Positions 34,015 to 47,154 are shown, numbered from the stretch's first letter. The stretch is DNA of 64,000 bases from Fragilariopsis cylindrus CCMP1102 (GCA_900095095.1 FMBT01000343.1:1-64000), one strand, 5' to 3'. Notes: generated by a model from the sequence alone, not told the origin. Numbers and translations are program-made.

Positions 34015-34547
34015 ATATTTTAAATTATTATCATGACTTACATAATAATATTATTAATATTATTTATTTAGATTTATGTAGGTTTGGACGCCCAAAAACT
34101 AATAAGAAAATAAGCGATAATTTTTAATATTGCTAAAAATAAGAAATCCATTGTCCCTGTCTTTCTATGGATCCCTACTGGACGGACCTCTTCGTTTCGC
34201 TCCATGGCAAAACACGCGTGCGTGCAAATAATTTTTCTTTGGAGGACACCAAAAAAGCTTATAAATACACTACTACCGGAACCACTGTACAGTAGCTAAT
34301 TCACAAGTGAGGGCTTTATATGACTGTAGTACGCGACCAACTACAAGTAATTACAATATAATATAATATTATAATAATAGAATAGCTGGCCATTTGATAA
34401 CTTTAGATCCGAGGAGGAAGGTTTCGACAAAATCTGTTAGATTGGACAATATTCTATGGTGATTTATTTTTGTACAAAAATAATCTAACACTTTATACGT
34501 ACAGTTGTAAATTGTTTGTTTGTTTAAAAATACACTGTAGAGAGAAA

Positions 34548-34590
<43 letters not shown>

Positions 34591-34617
34591 AAAAGAGAAA
34601 GAGAAAGAGACAGCAAC
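33720..34617. other. Intergenic region with microsatellites
   Basis: 898 bp between GH20-1 and GH20-2. It contains (AT)n at about 33983-34008 and (GAAA)n at about 34557-34590, the latter only some 30 bp before the start codon of GH20-2. It lacks supported genes. Confidence 0.6.
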
Positions 34618-37600
34618 ATGGGGGAATCAGGATTCGATACCAATCCTCGTCGTCAATCCATGAAACAGTTACGACGTGTTCCTCCGACGAGGAAGAGGAA
34701 CAGCAAAAATCGTCGACGTTCATCTACCCTATCCGCATTATCTCGGAAAAAGAATGTCGCTGTGATATTTTATGCAATCGTAGCGTTCTCGATCCTATCT
34801 CTTTGTGTACAATTTAGTAGGGACCACCACGGGATACAAACAACGACGGCAGAAGGAAACTTTTTAACTATTCCGAATCCGCCGGAACGACGAGATGCTC
34901 ATGCAAAGAAATCACGACAACTAAAAGATCCAGGAGAGGGCGACAACAAGAATCCGAAAACAGAAAACGAATCTGCCGTGGAACACAAGAATGACAACAC
35001 AGGAGAAAATGATGACAATGAAGACAACACAGGTGACAATAATGATGACAATAATGATGACAATAATGATGACAGTAATGATGATGGTAATGATGATGGT
35101 GATGATGATGGTAGTGATGACAATAATGATGGTAATGATGACAATGATGACAATGATGACAATGATGACAATGCTGATAATGATGATAACGATGATAATG
35201 ATGACGATGGTACTGATGACGATGGTACTGATATCTCGGTCAAAAAAATACTCCGTGATCGTAAAAATAAAGATATTAAAAATGGTGCTACAACATCGGC
35301 TAGAATGGGTATAAAAGAAAAAAGAAAAATTCGCGACAATTGGAATGGTCGAAAGAATAAGAACCATGTCCATAATCATATTGAAAGCACGACTAAAAGA
35401 ATTCCTAAAGATTGGTTTGATTTTATTCTGCCAACGCAAAGACGTTTTCATAAAGCAAGCTCAACTGAATACATCGATGTTGCCAATTTTTCTATGGGAG
35501 AACCTATTGATACTCTCAGTAATAAATTCGATATTTCGTCCCTTCATTCTACCAATCTTACAAACGAACTTCCACATCTTGGTGTTCTCTTAGACGCTGG
35601 TAGACACTATTTTCCGATAGAATGGATCAAAAGGATGATTGACGTTTTATCGATCATGAATTACAATCTAATACACTTCCGTCTTACTGATGATCAAACG
35701 TTTAACGTCCAACTTGAATCACAACCACTGTTGGCATATCCGACCACATTAAACAATAATACTAAAGTCTACAGTCCAAATGAACTTCGAGATATTGTCA
35801 AGTATGCGAAGAGCAAAGGTATTCAAGGTAAGAAAAAGTGTGTGCAACATAACCAGTAGCGACGATGGATGCATCGACAACAGAGAGACATTATATATTT
35901 GATACATTATTTCATATCTATACTAACTATTATTCTTCTTCCACGAATCAACAATTATATTATATTGAATCTCATTTAAGTCGTTCCTGAAATCAATGTC
36001 CCAGGTCATGCTGCTTCGTGGGGTGGAATACCTGAGCTGATTGTTCAATGTCCTCAATTCATATGTCGGAAAGGATATGGGGTCCCATTAAATGTGAGTA
36101 GTCCTAAATTACGACCAGTTTTGAAAGATATATTGGAAGAAATTGTGGATATTTTTGATAAACCACCATATCTACATTTGGGTGGCGATGAGGTTGACAT
36201 GGCAAAGCCTTGCTTTGATGAGATCGGAGAGACTATGTTTGATTATAACGATTTTGAGAATATGCTTAGATCGGTTCTTTTGGAAGTTGGTTACAATGAC
36301 ACACAGGTTATACGTTGGGAAATGACACATATCCCAAAAGGTCTCACTCGAGCGGGTGACATAACGCAATTTTGGTTTGGACACCTGGGAGAAGAAGTTT
36401 GGTTGCAAAAGTACGGTAAAGATTTTTCTAAACCGGTGTTTTTATCTACGGGTTTGTACTTTGATACGAACGAAGAAGAGTCAGCGTGGGATGTTTATGT
36501 CAAAACTAAAAGACTGAAACACAACCAGCATCAAAAATCTCCTATTCTAGGCGTTATTGGAGGAACTTTCGAGTTAAGTACACAATACTGGCATGATCGT
36601 AACGTTATCGGTAAGCTTTTAGCAGTATCGATGGGAGTGTCAAACATTAATACGTTTGATAGATTGGAATTTTTTAGCCGGTATAGAGAAATCTGTAAGT
36701 CGACCGGTTTTGACGATAGCGTGTGCAACTTGTATGGACTTGCCCCTAGACGTTACGAGGAATTCAGAATGGAGCTAAAAGATGGAAGGGGAGAGGATTG
36801 TGTGTGGACGAACTGGATTGCCAACGTATGTAATCGTCTGACAAAAGGCGAACATGGAAGAGGATACCAACAATTATCAACCAACAGAGGATCTCGTAGT
36901 AAAAAAATAAAAAATGCGTACGAGACAGCACAAGTCGCGAAGGAATGGTTCTGGTTGTCATATTTTAAGGACACTGAATGGGAAGTTATAAATACTGATA
37001 CTACAAATAAAACTCTCGATGACATACTCAGTCATGTTCATGAAGCGTTTCGGGTAAAGAGATTCGTGCAACATACTGGGATTATAATGGATATCGCCCA
37101 ATTCCCAGTGAGAAAAATCGAAAGACTGGAAGAAATCGTCCATAAGACGATGAGTCGATTGGGACTCAATACTATTCAACTTCGTCTTATAAATGATTTC
37201 TCCTTCGCGTATTATTCAAGTCGTCACGCGCATATGTTCTATATGCCACCGATCGGTATCCCTGACTCGATATCAAACGAATACCCATCGATGAAAGATT
37301 TGATGGTGTTTCGAGGATACGCAGCCACTCTTGGTGTTGCAATTATGCCCGAAGTTTCCATCAGCACCAATGCTGGCGGATTATACAGATCGGCCTTTAA
37401 TGTGGAATGTGCGAACTTTTTATGCGAACACGGGAGATACATTCCACAAGATATTGGCAATGCCAACTACGTTCCTGTAGCTTATTCGATAGTCCAGGAA
37501 TTACTGAAATTGTCAAGTAGCAAATACTTACATCTTGGATACGACGAACGCGAGATGAGTACACCTTGCTTTCTTGAAGCGAGTATAACACCAGACTTTG

Positions 37601-38316
37601 ATCAGTTTGAGGCTAAACTTCAACAACTTCTTAAGCTTGCGGGCGTTAAAAGTGATCGAGTGGTGAGATGGGAAAATATGGAAAAGGTACACTATCCTGG
37701 AAGGCTTGGTGATATCACACAATGCAGCGCCGGCGAAAGTTGTGAATCAATTGCTATTTCAAAAGGAAGTAACAGCGAAGATGTTACCAGCTCCCCATGG
37801 TTTGGTACTGTTGACATTCTTCGAGGAGGACCTTGGAAGATTTACGAAACGACATATGATTTGGCTTCTCGCTCACCTATCGGTCTAATGGCAGAGGTTG
37901 GTGGCTTAAGAAGGGACAATTTCAGCGAAAATTTTCTCAGCTACCGTTTGTTAGCATTCAATATAGGGACCTTGGATTTACCTAAGATGGATAGAGATAA
38001 ATTCGAGAAAGCATTTGTTGATACCTGCTCTGCGCTTGCATCCAAAGAGGATTTCGATAATGACGGTAAGATGGCGGCTACTTTAATTTTGAAGTGTAAG
38101 GGCTTCGCTAGTACAAACGATGATGCTCTATCGATTGTACAAATCAACGAAGATAAGAAATTGCAAGATTTCGCTCAAGCGATATGTAAGGAAAGAACCA
38201 TGAGGACCGTATTTCGTGGGATGAAAAATGCAAGCAGCATCCCCACTGCTATTTCTATGCATGAAGGAATAGTAGACCGAGAACATGAAGAAATATCTCG
38301 AGGAAGGAAGCATTAA
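34618..38316 (+). CDS. Type II membrane protein with two GH20 domains, first domain intact (GH20-2)
   Basis: Exons 34618-35827 and 35981-38316, intron 153 nt (GTAAGA...TTTAAG, phase 1), about 1181 aa. A basic cytosolic tail and one membrane span (VAVIFYAIVAFSILSLCVQF, residues ~47-66) mark a type II Golgi or surface protein. A very acidic Asp/Asn repeat (about residues 125-205) acts as a stalk. GH20 domain 1 starts near 320 (LGVLLDAGRHYFPIEWIK) and keeps every expected motif: HFRLTDDQTF, VPEINVPGHAASW, HLGGDEVDM (near 468) and RWEMTHIPKG. Domain 2 starts near 769 (GIIMDIAQFPVRK) and keeps HLGYDERE (near 920) but has ISTNA for PGHA. Likely beta-N-acetylhexosaminidase activity resides in domain 1. 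It is the middle of the tandem trio. Confidence 0.88.
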
Positions 38317-39005
38317 GTTTATTACATGCTGACAGCAAAATTGTAAAAGACAAAGACTTTGTAAATTAAATTTTATAATTATATACATGTACAGTATACT
38401 TCACATTCATTTTTGTTTTTCTTTCATGTAAAATATAACACACGTGATTTCTAGAATAGCGCATAAGCTCAGCCCTATACTGCCAAAGGTATACTGCTGA
38501 TAAGGACTATAAGCCTAGTCTAAAGTTATTCCCATAGACTTTCGGTAATTTAACCTAGTACCTAGTAAATCAAGTTGGCAATCTACGATTGTACCGATAG
38601 ATTCGAAGATAGGGGGGCTAGGGGAATATTCCTCTTTTCGCTCATTTTTTCAATACGCGAACAAAGGCGTTAACAGCGGTTACTCTATATTTTTTTTGAA
38701 TTAAGGGTTACTTTCCACGAAAATTGCCGACAACACGACAACACTAACCCACTTCACAACTAACAATTAAATTGTCAATAAGAACTACTTCGTCCTATAC
38801 CAGTTAACATATTTTTATTTCTCCAGACAACCCAACATTACTGATTGCCGAAGGAGAAGAACAATGGCTGCATCCTCACTTGAAGCCCGAGAAAGCAAAC
38901 AAATTATATGATTGGATTGAATCGAATCTAGAATCAAGGAGCTATTTTTTCTTAAATTGCATAGAACCATTCTATATTCTACACATTGTAAGGCAATTCT
39001 TTAAA
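38317..39005. other. Intergenic region, no gene seen
   Basis: 689 bp between GH20-2 and GH20-3. A frame open from 38880 runs into GH20-3 but its start is not preferred, because the ATG at 39006 gives the clean basic-tail/anchor N-terminus seen in the paralog. No repeat is evident. Confidence 0.35.
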
Positions 39006-42000
39006 ATGTCAATGGTGTCAATGATGCCTCGCCATCCTTCGGCGTCGATACAACAACGGCCAAAGCGACGTGTATTCCGAACTGTTTATATCTTACAACT
39101 TTTAGTTGCTCTGATATTCTCTGGTCTTATGATGTCTATATGGTTAATGATTCAATTAGAAGTATCCTATAAGGATGTTGTTACTGAAAATCCAGGCGGC
39201 GTGGTTTTGAAAAGACGTACTAGTAGACGACGGATGGCTTTATCCACAGAAATTCGTACTATTTCTGTCGATGACGATGATAATATATTAGAGCAACAAA
39301 ACCAAAATCGTCCCTCGGTAGTGGGTGATGGCGCCATAATTGATCGAAGCCGTCATCATCTATTATCGAAATCACGATTATCCAACAACAATACACATGT
39401 AGTATCATCCATGTCGAATGCGATGTCATTTCCTCCTCTTCCGCCTTCTCTCGATTATCTTGGTGTATTGATAGATACAGGTCGTCATTATTTCCCTCTA
39501 GGGTGGTTATACGAACATCTTCGTCATTTACATAACATGGGATACAATTATATTCATTTCCGTCTGACAGATGATCAAAACTTCGTTCTTAATCTCACAA
39601 TACCATCATCCACCGTAAATCATAATGCTAATAATGATGCTACTACTGATAACGGTGGTGGTACTAGCTTTGCATTTGTCGCGCGACAAGAACATCCTGA
39701 CGGCAGTAGCAGTAGCAGTAGCAGCAGCAATGGAGGAAACGGAAATGTTTACCAACCCCATGAATTGTCTGAGTTTGTTAAATTTGCTAAGGATAAGTAC
39801 AACATTACGGTTATACCAGAAGTCAATATTCCGGGCCATGCAGGTGCATGGGGTGCCAACAAGGACTATCCTGACCTTGTTATTTCCTGTCCAGAGTTTG
39901 TTTGTTCAAAGGGTTATGGTGTACCACTGAACGTGTCGCATACAGAATTGCCAAGAATATTAAGATATGTACTAAAGCAGGTTGTAGAAATATTCGATTA
40001 TCCTCCGTTTTTACATTTGGGTGGTGACGAATTGCATATGTCAACACCCTGTTTGGAGGAAGCTGGAATACTTGATCCATCATCGTGGTTAAAGGAATCT
40101 GTCCCATACTTTGAAGAATACGTCCTTCGACCAATAGTGGCAGAGCTTGGATATGGTCCCCATCAGATATTGCGATGGGAAACAAGAACATCACACAGAC
40201 AACATCGATTTGGTGGAATTACTCAATACTGGGAATCTACTCCGTTACATCATCATCTTACGATCCTTATGCTGTTTCTACGGGATTATATTTGGACGTT
40301 GTTGGAACTGGTCGTGGATACGGTCATTGGGATTATTTAGCTGCTCAAAAATTGATAATCGACCTTCAGTTGAATCCACCCTTTGCTATTGTGGTGGGCA
40401 CATTTGAATTGAATATGGAATTTTGGAGGGATCGTAACGTTTTGGGGAGACTATTGGCAATTCGAATGGGTGTGTCTTCTCCTACCACCACTACAAGTGT
40501 AGCTACGACTTCAATGGATCAACAACAACGAGTGCAAAAACAAGTCGTGGACGACGTCACCGTCTCTCGTACTTCAATGGAAGACTTTCGGAGACAGTAC
40601 ATTACAAAATGCAATTCGATTTTCAATTCTTTAAAGTACGAGTCTATGTGTCAAAATGCTGGATGGCCTCTCCTAGATGATCGTAGCTATCAAAAGAAAT
40701 GGACGTGGGTATGGAAGCAATGGAAAGATGGGCTATGTAGGTACGTTCTTGTCGATGCAAAATTCATGATGGGAATTTATTAGTAAACATTCAACTCACC
40801 ATATTCTTACTATTTCTACTTATTCGTCGGTACGGTGAATAATTGATTCTAATCATTCGCTCATATCATCTATATTATTACTCCATATCTATTCATAATG
40901 ATAAGTGGACTGACATATCCCGAGCTAACTGTTCATATCAAAAAAAATGATGTAAGATTATTGCAGCGAGAAGCCAATTACTACTATTGGAATGAAATAT
41001 TATCATTGCCAGCATCGTCTGATTCGTTACTTTCTGGTGTGGTTACTCGACCACTGAACCAAAATACCACTATCGCAGCAGAATCTGCTACGAATATAAT
41101 ACCGAATGTTGGCATCTTAGTAGATCTTGTGCAGGATCCGTTATCCCAACAAGAATTTCAGGAATTGCTTAAAGCTATTCAGCCTCTTGGTTTTAATCTG
41201 ATTCAATTACGGGTAACTGACGATTTTGGACAAGTGATTGACTACGATTCTATTCGAAACGTTGCATGCCATCACACTTCCTCCCAAGTTAACAAGAGCA
41301 ATGGGGAGAATCCAATCGCATACAAATACTATGGTCGACATCGTTTGGAACAAATGGTTGAATGGGCAAATAAGGTTGGAATTCAATTAGTACCTGAGAT
41401 AAATTTAGCAACAAATGGAGGTGGCTGGTACAAGACTGGATTTTTAATGGACTGTCCGGTCACGTTATGCTCATCAATGAAGCAAGGTGTTGCCTTCGAT
41501 GTGATTGACAAGATCGAAAGCGTCATTCCGGTGGTGATGGCTGCTATTCGTGAATTGCGAGATATTTTCTCCTTGTCGTCGTCGTCGATGCAGTTCTTAC
41601 ATTTAGGATCAGACCAACGAGAAAAAGCCATATTAGGGTGCTTTCGAGAGGCTGGTCATACTATCTCCGAATCGCATGCTGCATTGAGTCGATTTGAAAG
41701 AAAATTAACAACAGCTCTGTCGACGATTGGTATTGATCAAAATCATATCATACGATGGCACAATCAAGAAAATATCCAATATCCAGATCGAACGGGAAGT
41801 ATTACCCATTACACTGATATTTCTGATATGGTAAATAATGAGTTAAACAGTTACTTTTTCGGGACAGTACATCTAACTGGTGAAATGACACCAAGGGAGG
41901 TTTATCTGGCAACGCGACGCTGGACGATGAAATCGCCATATCCTCATGGCATTGTTGCCAGGGCGACCAATGGACAAATCCCAAAGCTCGCTCATTTAGT

Positions 42001-42258
42001 GGCCTTTACCATAGGACTTAGACGAACTGAGAATGAATTTTTACCTACAACGAAGAGGAATTTCAGAGAGAATTTGACGCGTTATGTGAGCGACTACATT
42101 GTGCTGATAAAGAGCCTGTCGTAAGAGCAACCAATAATGAATTGATGTCAACAGCTTTGAATTTGATGGAGTCCTGCGCCGAACGAACGACAAATGTTAC
42201 CACGAAGGGGTCTAGGGCATCCCTTCTGTGGTCGCGAAGAGAACAATTATATCCATAG
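39006..42258 (+). CDS. Type II membrane protein with two GH20 domains, second with Glu-to-Gln change (GH20-3)
   Basis: Start at ATG 39006 gives a basic tail and a membrane span (TVYILQLLVALIFSGLMMSI). GH20 domain 1 starts near residue 152 (LGVLIDTGRHYFPLGWL) and keeps HFRLTDDQNF, IPEVNIPGHAGAW and HLGGDELHM (near 336). A 165-nt intron lies at 40741-40905 (GTACGT...AAG). Domain 2 (GILVDLVQDPLSQQE) has HLGSDQRE, where the catalytic Glu is Gln, and ATNGGGW instead of PGHA. The frame is broken twice by apparent one-base losses, at GGG 40231-40233 and the 5-T run 42038-42042. After the second, the protein continues FTYNEEEFQREFDALCERLH, like the paralogs, to a stop at 42258 rather than 42124. It is last in the trio. 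Confidence 0.82.
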
Positions 42259-42727
42259 ATCAACCTCTGAAGTCCTGTGTTGCTATTATTAAGTACAAAA
42301 ACTTTCTCATTCTAGCTTGTAATGGTTTACTAATAGTTTGAGACGGAATTAGTTATATAGAAATTGTACGCCTGACATGTATATGAACAAGATAAATACA
42401 GTCTACTAGTCCTATTACAACTATATGTACCAATATTCTTCATCCTGGTCTCCTAACTTTGTCAATGTATCGATCTTAAAGCCTGTATAGATATTCTCAG
42501 GTGTGATCAACTACTACCTCTTTCTTCTTGTAAAAGTTTTCGATCGAATTATATGTTAACTGGGTGCCAATACCATAGTGACTCACTCACTCGAGATGAA
42601 ATCTCGGAAATAATCAAGCACTTTAACTTTTTAGTGTCTCTCTGATTCCCCATTTGGAATGTGGAGTCGTATTCCTTGGCCGTTTAACTGCTCGCTATAT
42701 TTATATAGTTACATTTCCTTTTTTTAC
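42259..42727. other. Convergent intergenic region
   Basis: 469 bp between the 3' ends of GH20-3 and the DGAT2-like gene. No gene or repeat is seen. Both transcripts end here. Confidence 0.4.
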
Positions 42728-44034
42728 TTACCGAATTTCCAGAATTCGATCCTTAACATTTTTGGAATGCAACTCTATCAATGCATTGATATACTTGGTA
42801 TGATATTCGTCGACCAAGTCATCATCTGGTTTTGCCCCGATTACTTTGGGTCTTGGCGTTGAAATCGGCTTTCCGATCAATACTCGTACCTGTCGTTTGT
42901 GTGGAATTGGTGTACCCCATCGCCCATGGAACAAGGGAAGGGCAATCCCAAAGTTCTTTTGAATCCAAAGTCGGGGTCCTAAAAGGAATGAATAAGTCTA
43001 CAAAATCAAAGAGGTAATATTATCGAATATACAGATATTAATCTGTCAGTAAACCGTGGCAATATCAACATAATTAATAGCACCAAAACCAAAAACAACA
43101 GTAAAACTCAAAATGACATCGTTATAAAACGCACCGTGTATAAATCATTATTACCAACACCAAAAACGGGGACCAAATCAGCTCCATAACTTAAGGCCAA
43201 TCGAACAAAGCCCTTGCGTCGTTTTAATACTACTGTATCCTTTCCGGGTGTCGTATACATGCTCTCCTCTTCTCCTCCGGTACAAACAAATAAGGAACGT
43301 CCCTCTTCCAAGACTTTGCTGGCAACCGTTCTTGATGCATCGACATATCCCATATTCAGAAACATTTCTCTTACCAGTGGTATTTTAAATATAATCGTTG
43401 CAGCCAAACCAGTTAGTTTACAACCTACTAAACCCGGAAATTGCACGTCAAAGGAACTTCCGACCGTCGAAAATAAACCCAATGGTGTACAATGAATTCC
43501 GTGAGGATGAACTGCAATCACGTATTGTTTATGGGGCGGAAGCTTAGCCACATCATTATCATTATTATTATCATCTGACTCTGACGACGACCATGGAACG
43601 CATGTCATTTGAAGGTAATCTTGATGAGAATATAAAAATTTTGCTGATGCTCTTTCTAGAATATTCCGATTGTTGGGACAACAGTTAGCATCCTTCACGG
43701 ATAAATGTTGTTGGTTGAATATCAAGATAAATACCACGTAGTAGATCGAAAATGGGATGATGAACCATTGTGCCACCATCCAAACGAAATTAGAAGGAAG
43801 AAGCTGTGTATATTCAAGCAAATAAACGATACCCACACCGAATAATATAGGAATAAGTATCAGACCAAAAAATCCTCCAACGACGAGACCTGACATAACT
43901 AATTCAAAACCAAGCGGGGATGTAACATAATGGAGACATGCTGTTGTCACAGCAACTGGAAACCAAATCAATTCACTAGCCCATGGAAGTGATCGGTATG
44001 AGCAACTTGTGTTATTTTCGTGCTGTTGGCTCAT
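42728..44034 (-). CDS. DGAT2: DGAT2-family acyltransferase
   Basis: Exon 1 is 44034-43135 and exon 2 is 42997-42728, with a 137-nt intron (GTGCGT...TTGTAG), together 389 aa. Two adjacent N-terminal membrane stretches (LIWFPVAVTTACLHYVTSPLG and LVVGGFFGLILIPILFGVGIVYLL) are followed by the catalytic HPHG motif (VIAVHPHGIH). FVCTGGEEESMY replaces the usual PGGxxE region, KRRKGFVRLALSYGADLVPVFGVG is strongly conserved, and LPLFHGRWGTPIP in exon 2 matches the DGAT2 C-terminal block. These ER enzymes transfer an acyl chain from acyl-CoA to diacylglycerol (some relatives act on monoacylglycerol or wax alcohols). Diatoms carry several copies. The exact acceptor is not determined. It is convergent with GH20-3 and divergent from the kinase gene. 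Confidence 0.9.
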
Positions 44035-44537
44035 ACTTACAACAATGTCAAATGAACAGTGAACAAACAGTGAACAATGAACGCAGTGAAAATAAATGAA
44101 ATTATGATAATTGGGCTAAAAAAATTACATAGCAAGTGCATACAGTAGTCGTACAAAATTCCACCAATCATTTCTCGTACAAGCGTATTTGCTCTCGATT
44201 TGCTCTCGCATTAATCTTCATAGATTTAAGCCTCTCCATATTTGTGCGAAGCAACTACGTGTGACGTCTACAGCAACATAATGAAACGAGATGACGAAAC
44301 CACTACGTACAGAGGGTAATAATTATTACCCTGACTACTACGTACAAGTTTGTGCCAAATACCTCTCTCGTCCAACCATCGTCACAGAGATGAAACAAAA
44401 GTAAGTAGCAGGACTACAGACACCCATTCTGCTCAAAGTATTGAATGTATCTGGTCTATAGCCGCCCGCCCATCGCAACCCAATCGATACTTAGAAGCCA
44501 TCAATAATTTAAAAAGGCTAGGAGAAAAACATCAACG
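44035..44537. promoter_or_regulatory. Shared upstream region of DGAT2-like and kinase genes
   Basis: 503 bp between divergent start codons. A short direct repeat GTGAACA/AGTGAACAA lies at about 44055-44080, and an imperfect palindrome GTAATAATTATTACCC occurs near 44316-44331. No RNA gene is recognised. Confidence 0.35.
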
Positions 44538-47154
44538 ATGGCGAATCGCAATCTACTAAAACGAATACCAAAATATGATGGAACGCGACAATTTCCATAT
44601 GCAGTTGTTGCCGTGGCCGCTACATCGATGATCGGAATTTTGACAGCATCATCGACATCATCCAATAATAATAATACCGCTATTGAAGAAGATGATTCTT
44701 CCTCACGACAACATCTTGCATCAAGCAGCGAGAGTCATCATAATATTTACAAAAATACTGATACGAACAGTACAACAATAAGCAATCCGTCATCATCAAA
44801 GTGGACACGACGACCCGAAACAATATTGTACAATACCCTAAGCAACATTAACAACAGCATATCCAATTCGATGACAGCTGATCCTTGTTTATGCGAACGC
44901 GAACGAAAAACGCAACAAGTCCGTGATGAAGATCCGAGATTCACAACCAATCCACGTCCACAATCTATTTCTACACAAGATTATAAAGATAAGAGTGCAC
45001 TTGTACGTAAACACAGGACGCTCCGTCTTCTGGACATGAAAAAAACAGAGGCCTCAGTCGATTCGAAATATGATTGGAACAAGGATGAGATGGTCGGTGA
45101 GGGAGCATATTCAAAGGTCTATCAGGCAGTATGCAAAGATACCGGTGAAGTCGTTGCTCTGAAGAATATATCAAAAAAGTATACCGATTCACAATACTTT
45201 CAACAAGAAGTGGAGGCAATGTTGTACATTCAAGAGAGGGGTGGACATCCTCGTGTTATTACATTACATGAGCACTTCGAGGATGGAGATTCATACGTTC
45301 TTATTCTAGACTTTATCCGGGGTGGAGAACTTTTCGATCATTTGATTGAGATGGGTGCATATTCTGAAATGGACGCCTCCAGAATCGTTCGGGAAGTTGC
45401 ATCCGCTTTACTATTTTTGCATGGTATCGGTTTAGTGCATGCCGATCTTAAACCGGAAAATATTCTATTAACTACGACCCGACGAGGAGATTCTGTCGTA
45501 AAGGTAGCTGACTTCGGTACGGCAATCTTTGTTGGGAATGATAGCGATACTACCGTAACTAACAAGAATAAATTACAACCCGAAAAAGTCTACGGGGCAC
45601 CTACGCCCGCCTACTCACCACCAGAATCTATTCTTCGAACATCTCCTATACAACCCTCCATGGATATGTGGTCTCTGGGTGTAATTTTGTTCATTATGCT
45701 AACTGGGTGTCACCCGTACGACGTTAGTGGAGAATCAACAGACGTAGAGATTGAAGATCGTATCAAGGACACAAAATATAAAATACCGATTAATGATCCA
45801 GGAATTGCCGGACATCTATCAAAAAGTGCTAAGGACCTTATAACAAAACTAATGAATCGAGATTGTACAAAACGATTAACAGCCTATCAAATGCTTCAAC
45901 ATCCATGGGTACAAGGAGAAACGGCTACCACAGAAATCATTCAAGGAAGTGACCAGCGGTTGTCAAAATTTCGAGTATTTAAATCACGGCTTCAGGCGAA
46001 GTTCTTTGAAAATGCCATCAAGTGGAGTGATTTAAACAACGATCCTGACACTGATAGTAAACGGAAAACTGGTTTGATTGAACGGTCGTTTAATGCCTTT
46101 GGTACAGATAAGGATGGTTTTTTAGGTTCCAAAGAGATATTGGGAACGGCTGACGGTAATATTGAAGAGATCGTAGAGGGAGAGGGACCGACTATCAATA
46201 TATCCGATTACGAAAATTTGCTGAGAGAAAACATGCAAAACAAATACTATCCAGCGGGACATACTATTTACCAGGAAGGTGATACTGGTCGAGCCATGTA
46301 CTTTTTGGAAAGTGGAGCCGTAGAAGTCGTTGCCAATGGGACAAGAGCTGTTCGAACAGGTGGAGATTTTTTTGGTGAAGGAGCCTTGCTGCATCCTCAA
46401 AAGATTCGATCAGCGTCGGTTCGATGTTTAACGCCCATTCATGCACTTGAAATCAGTCAAGAATACTTTGAAAAGTATATTGCTTCGTCCAGTTCGGGTT
46501 TGTACCTAACATTGAAGAAAAAGATAAGATCCGAAAGCGCAATCGTGCTAAGACAATATTAAGAATGCAAAAAGATTTGAAAACCGTGGCAAAGCCTCGT
46601 AAAGCTAAGTTCTACAAGGATGGAGACGATGGAGAACGATGTGGATCTTGGAAAAGGGGAAGGTTAATATCGAGGTATCTAGTGGTCAGACCGTTTTTTC
46701 GGTATACCCCGGTAACATTTTCGGCGAGCATGCACCTATCACGGGCAATAGGAGAAATTGTGATGCGACATGCGTCGCAAAGGAAGGCTGTATAGCTCAG
46801 GAACTTTCGGGTCTTCAATTTCGCAAGTTATTGGAATCTTCTACAAGCGTAAAGGATTCGATTAAAGAATTGTATCTCCGACGAGAATTCAAGAAGGCGA
46901 TCGTTCTGAGGATGCGTAGGAGCTTTCCCTACGATGATCCTGAGGAGGCTTTTGCGGCTGCCGATGAAAAACGTGTAGGGCGTTTGGATAGAGAGAATGT
47001 TTCTAAATTAATGAGGGAAATGAATCCAAATTATACGAACCAGGATATAGATGATGTTATACACTCTTTGAACTTAACGGGATCAGGAAGTGTTACATTT
47101 GCTGAAATGAAAAAGGCTCTCATTGGAGATAAAATTACTGCTGCTTCTATGTAA
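44538..47154 (+). CDS. CAMK-like protein kinase with C-terminal tandem cyclic-nucleotide-binding domains and EF-hand
   Basis: N-terminal hydrophobic stretch (YAVVAVAATSMIGILTA), a low-complexity linker, then a kinase from about residue 178: Gly loop GEGAYSKVY, VALK, HADLKPEN (Ala in place of Arg, a non-RD kinase), DFGTA and SPPES. A weak EF-hand-like region (GTDKDGFLGSKE) follows. The first cNMP-binding domain has FFGEGALLHPQKIRSASV, a phosphate-binding cassette. A second one (GNIFGEHAPITGNRRNCDAT) is weaker, and a final EF-hand pair ends the protein (EEAFAAADEKRVGRLDREN, LTGSGSVTFAE). Two one-base losses, at the A-run 46518-46522 and near 46633-46642, separate the parts. Cyclic nucleotides and Ca2+ may both control it, which is inference. 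In ordinary PKG the cNMP domains come before the kinase. Confidence 0.82.

Noticed and set aside
34899-35451. Long open frames opposite the acidic Asp/Asn tract of GH20-2
   Set aside because: They are mirror images of a simple GATGAC repeat; the plus-strand frame belongs to a clear GH20 protein.
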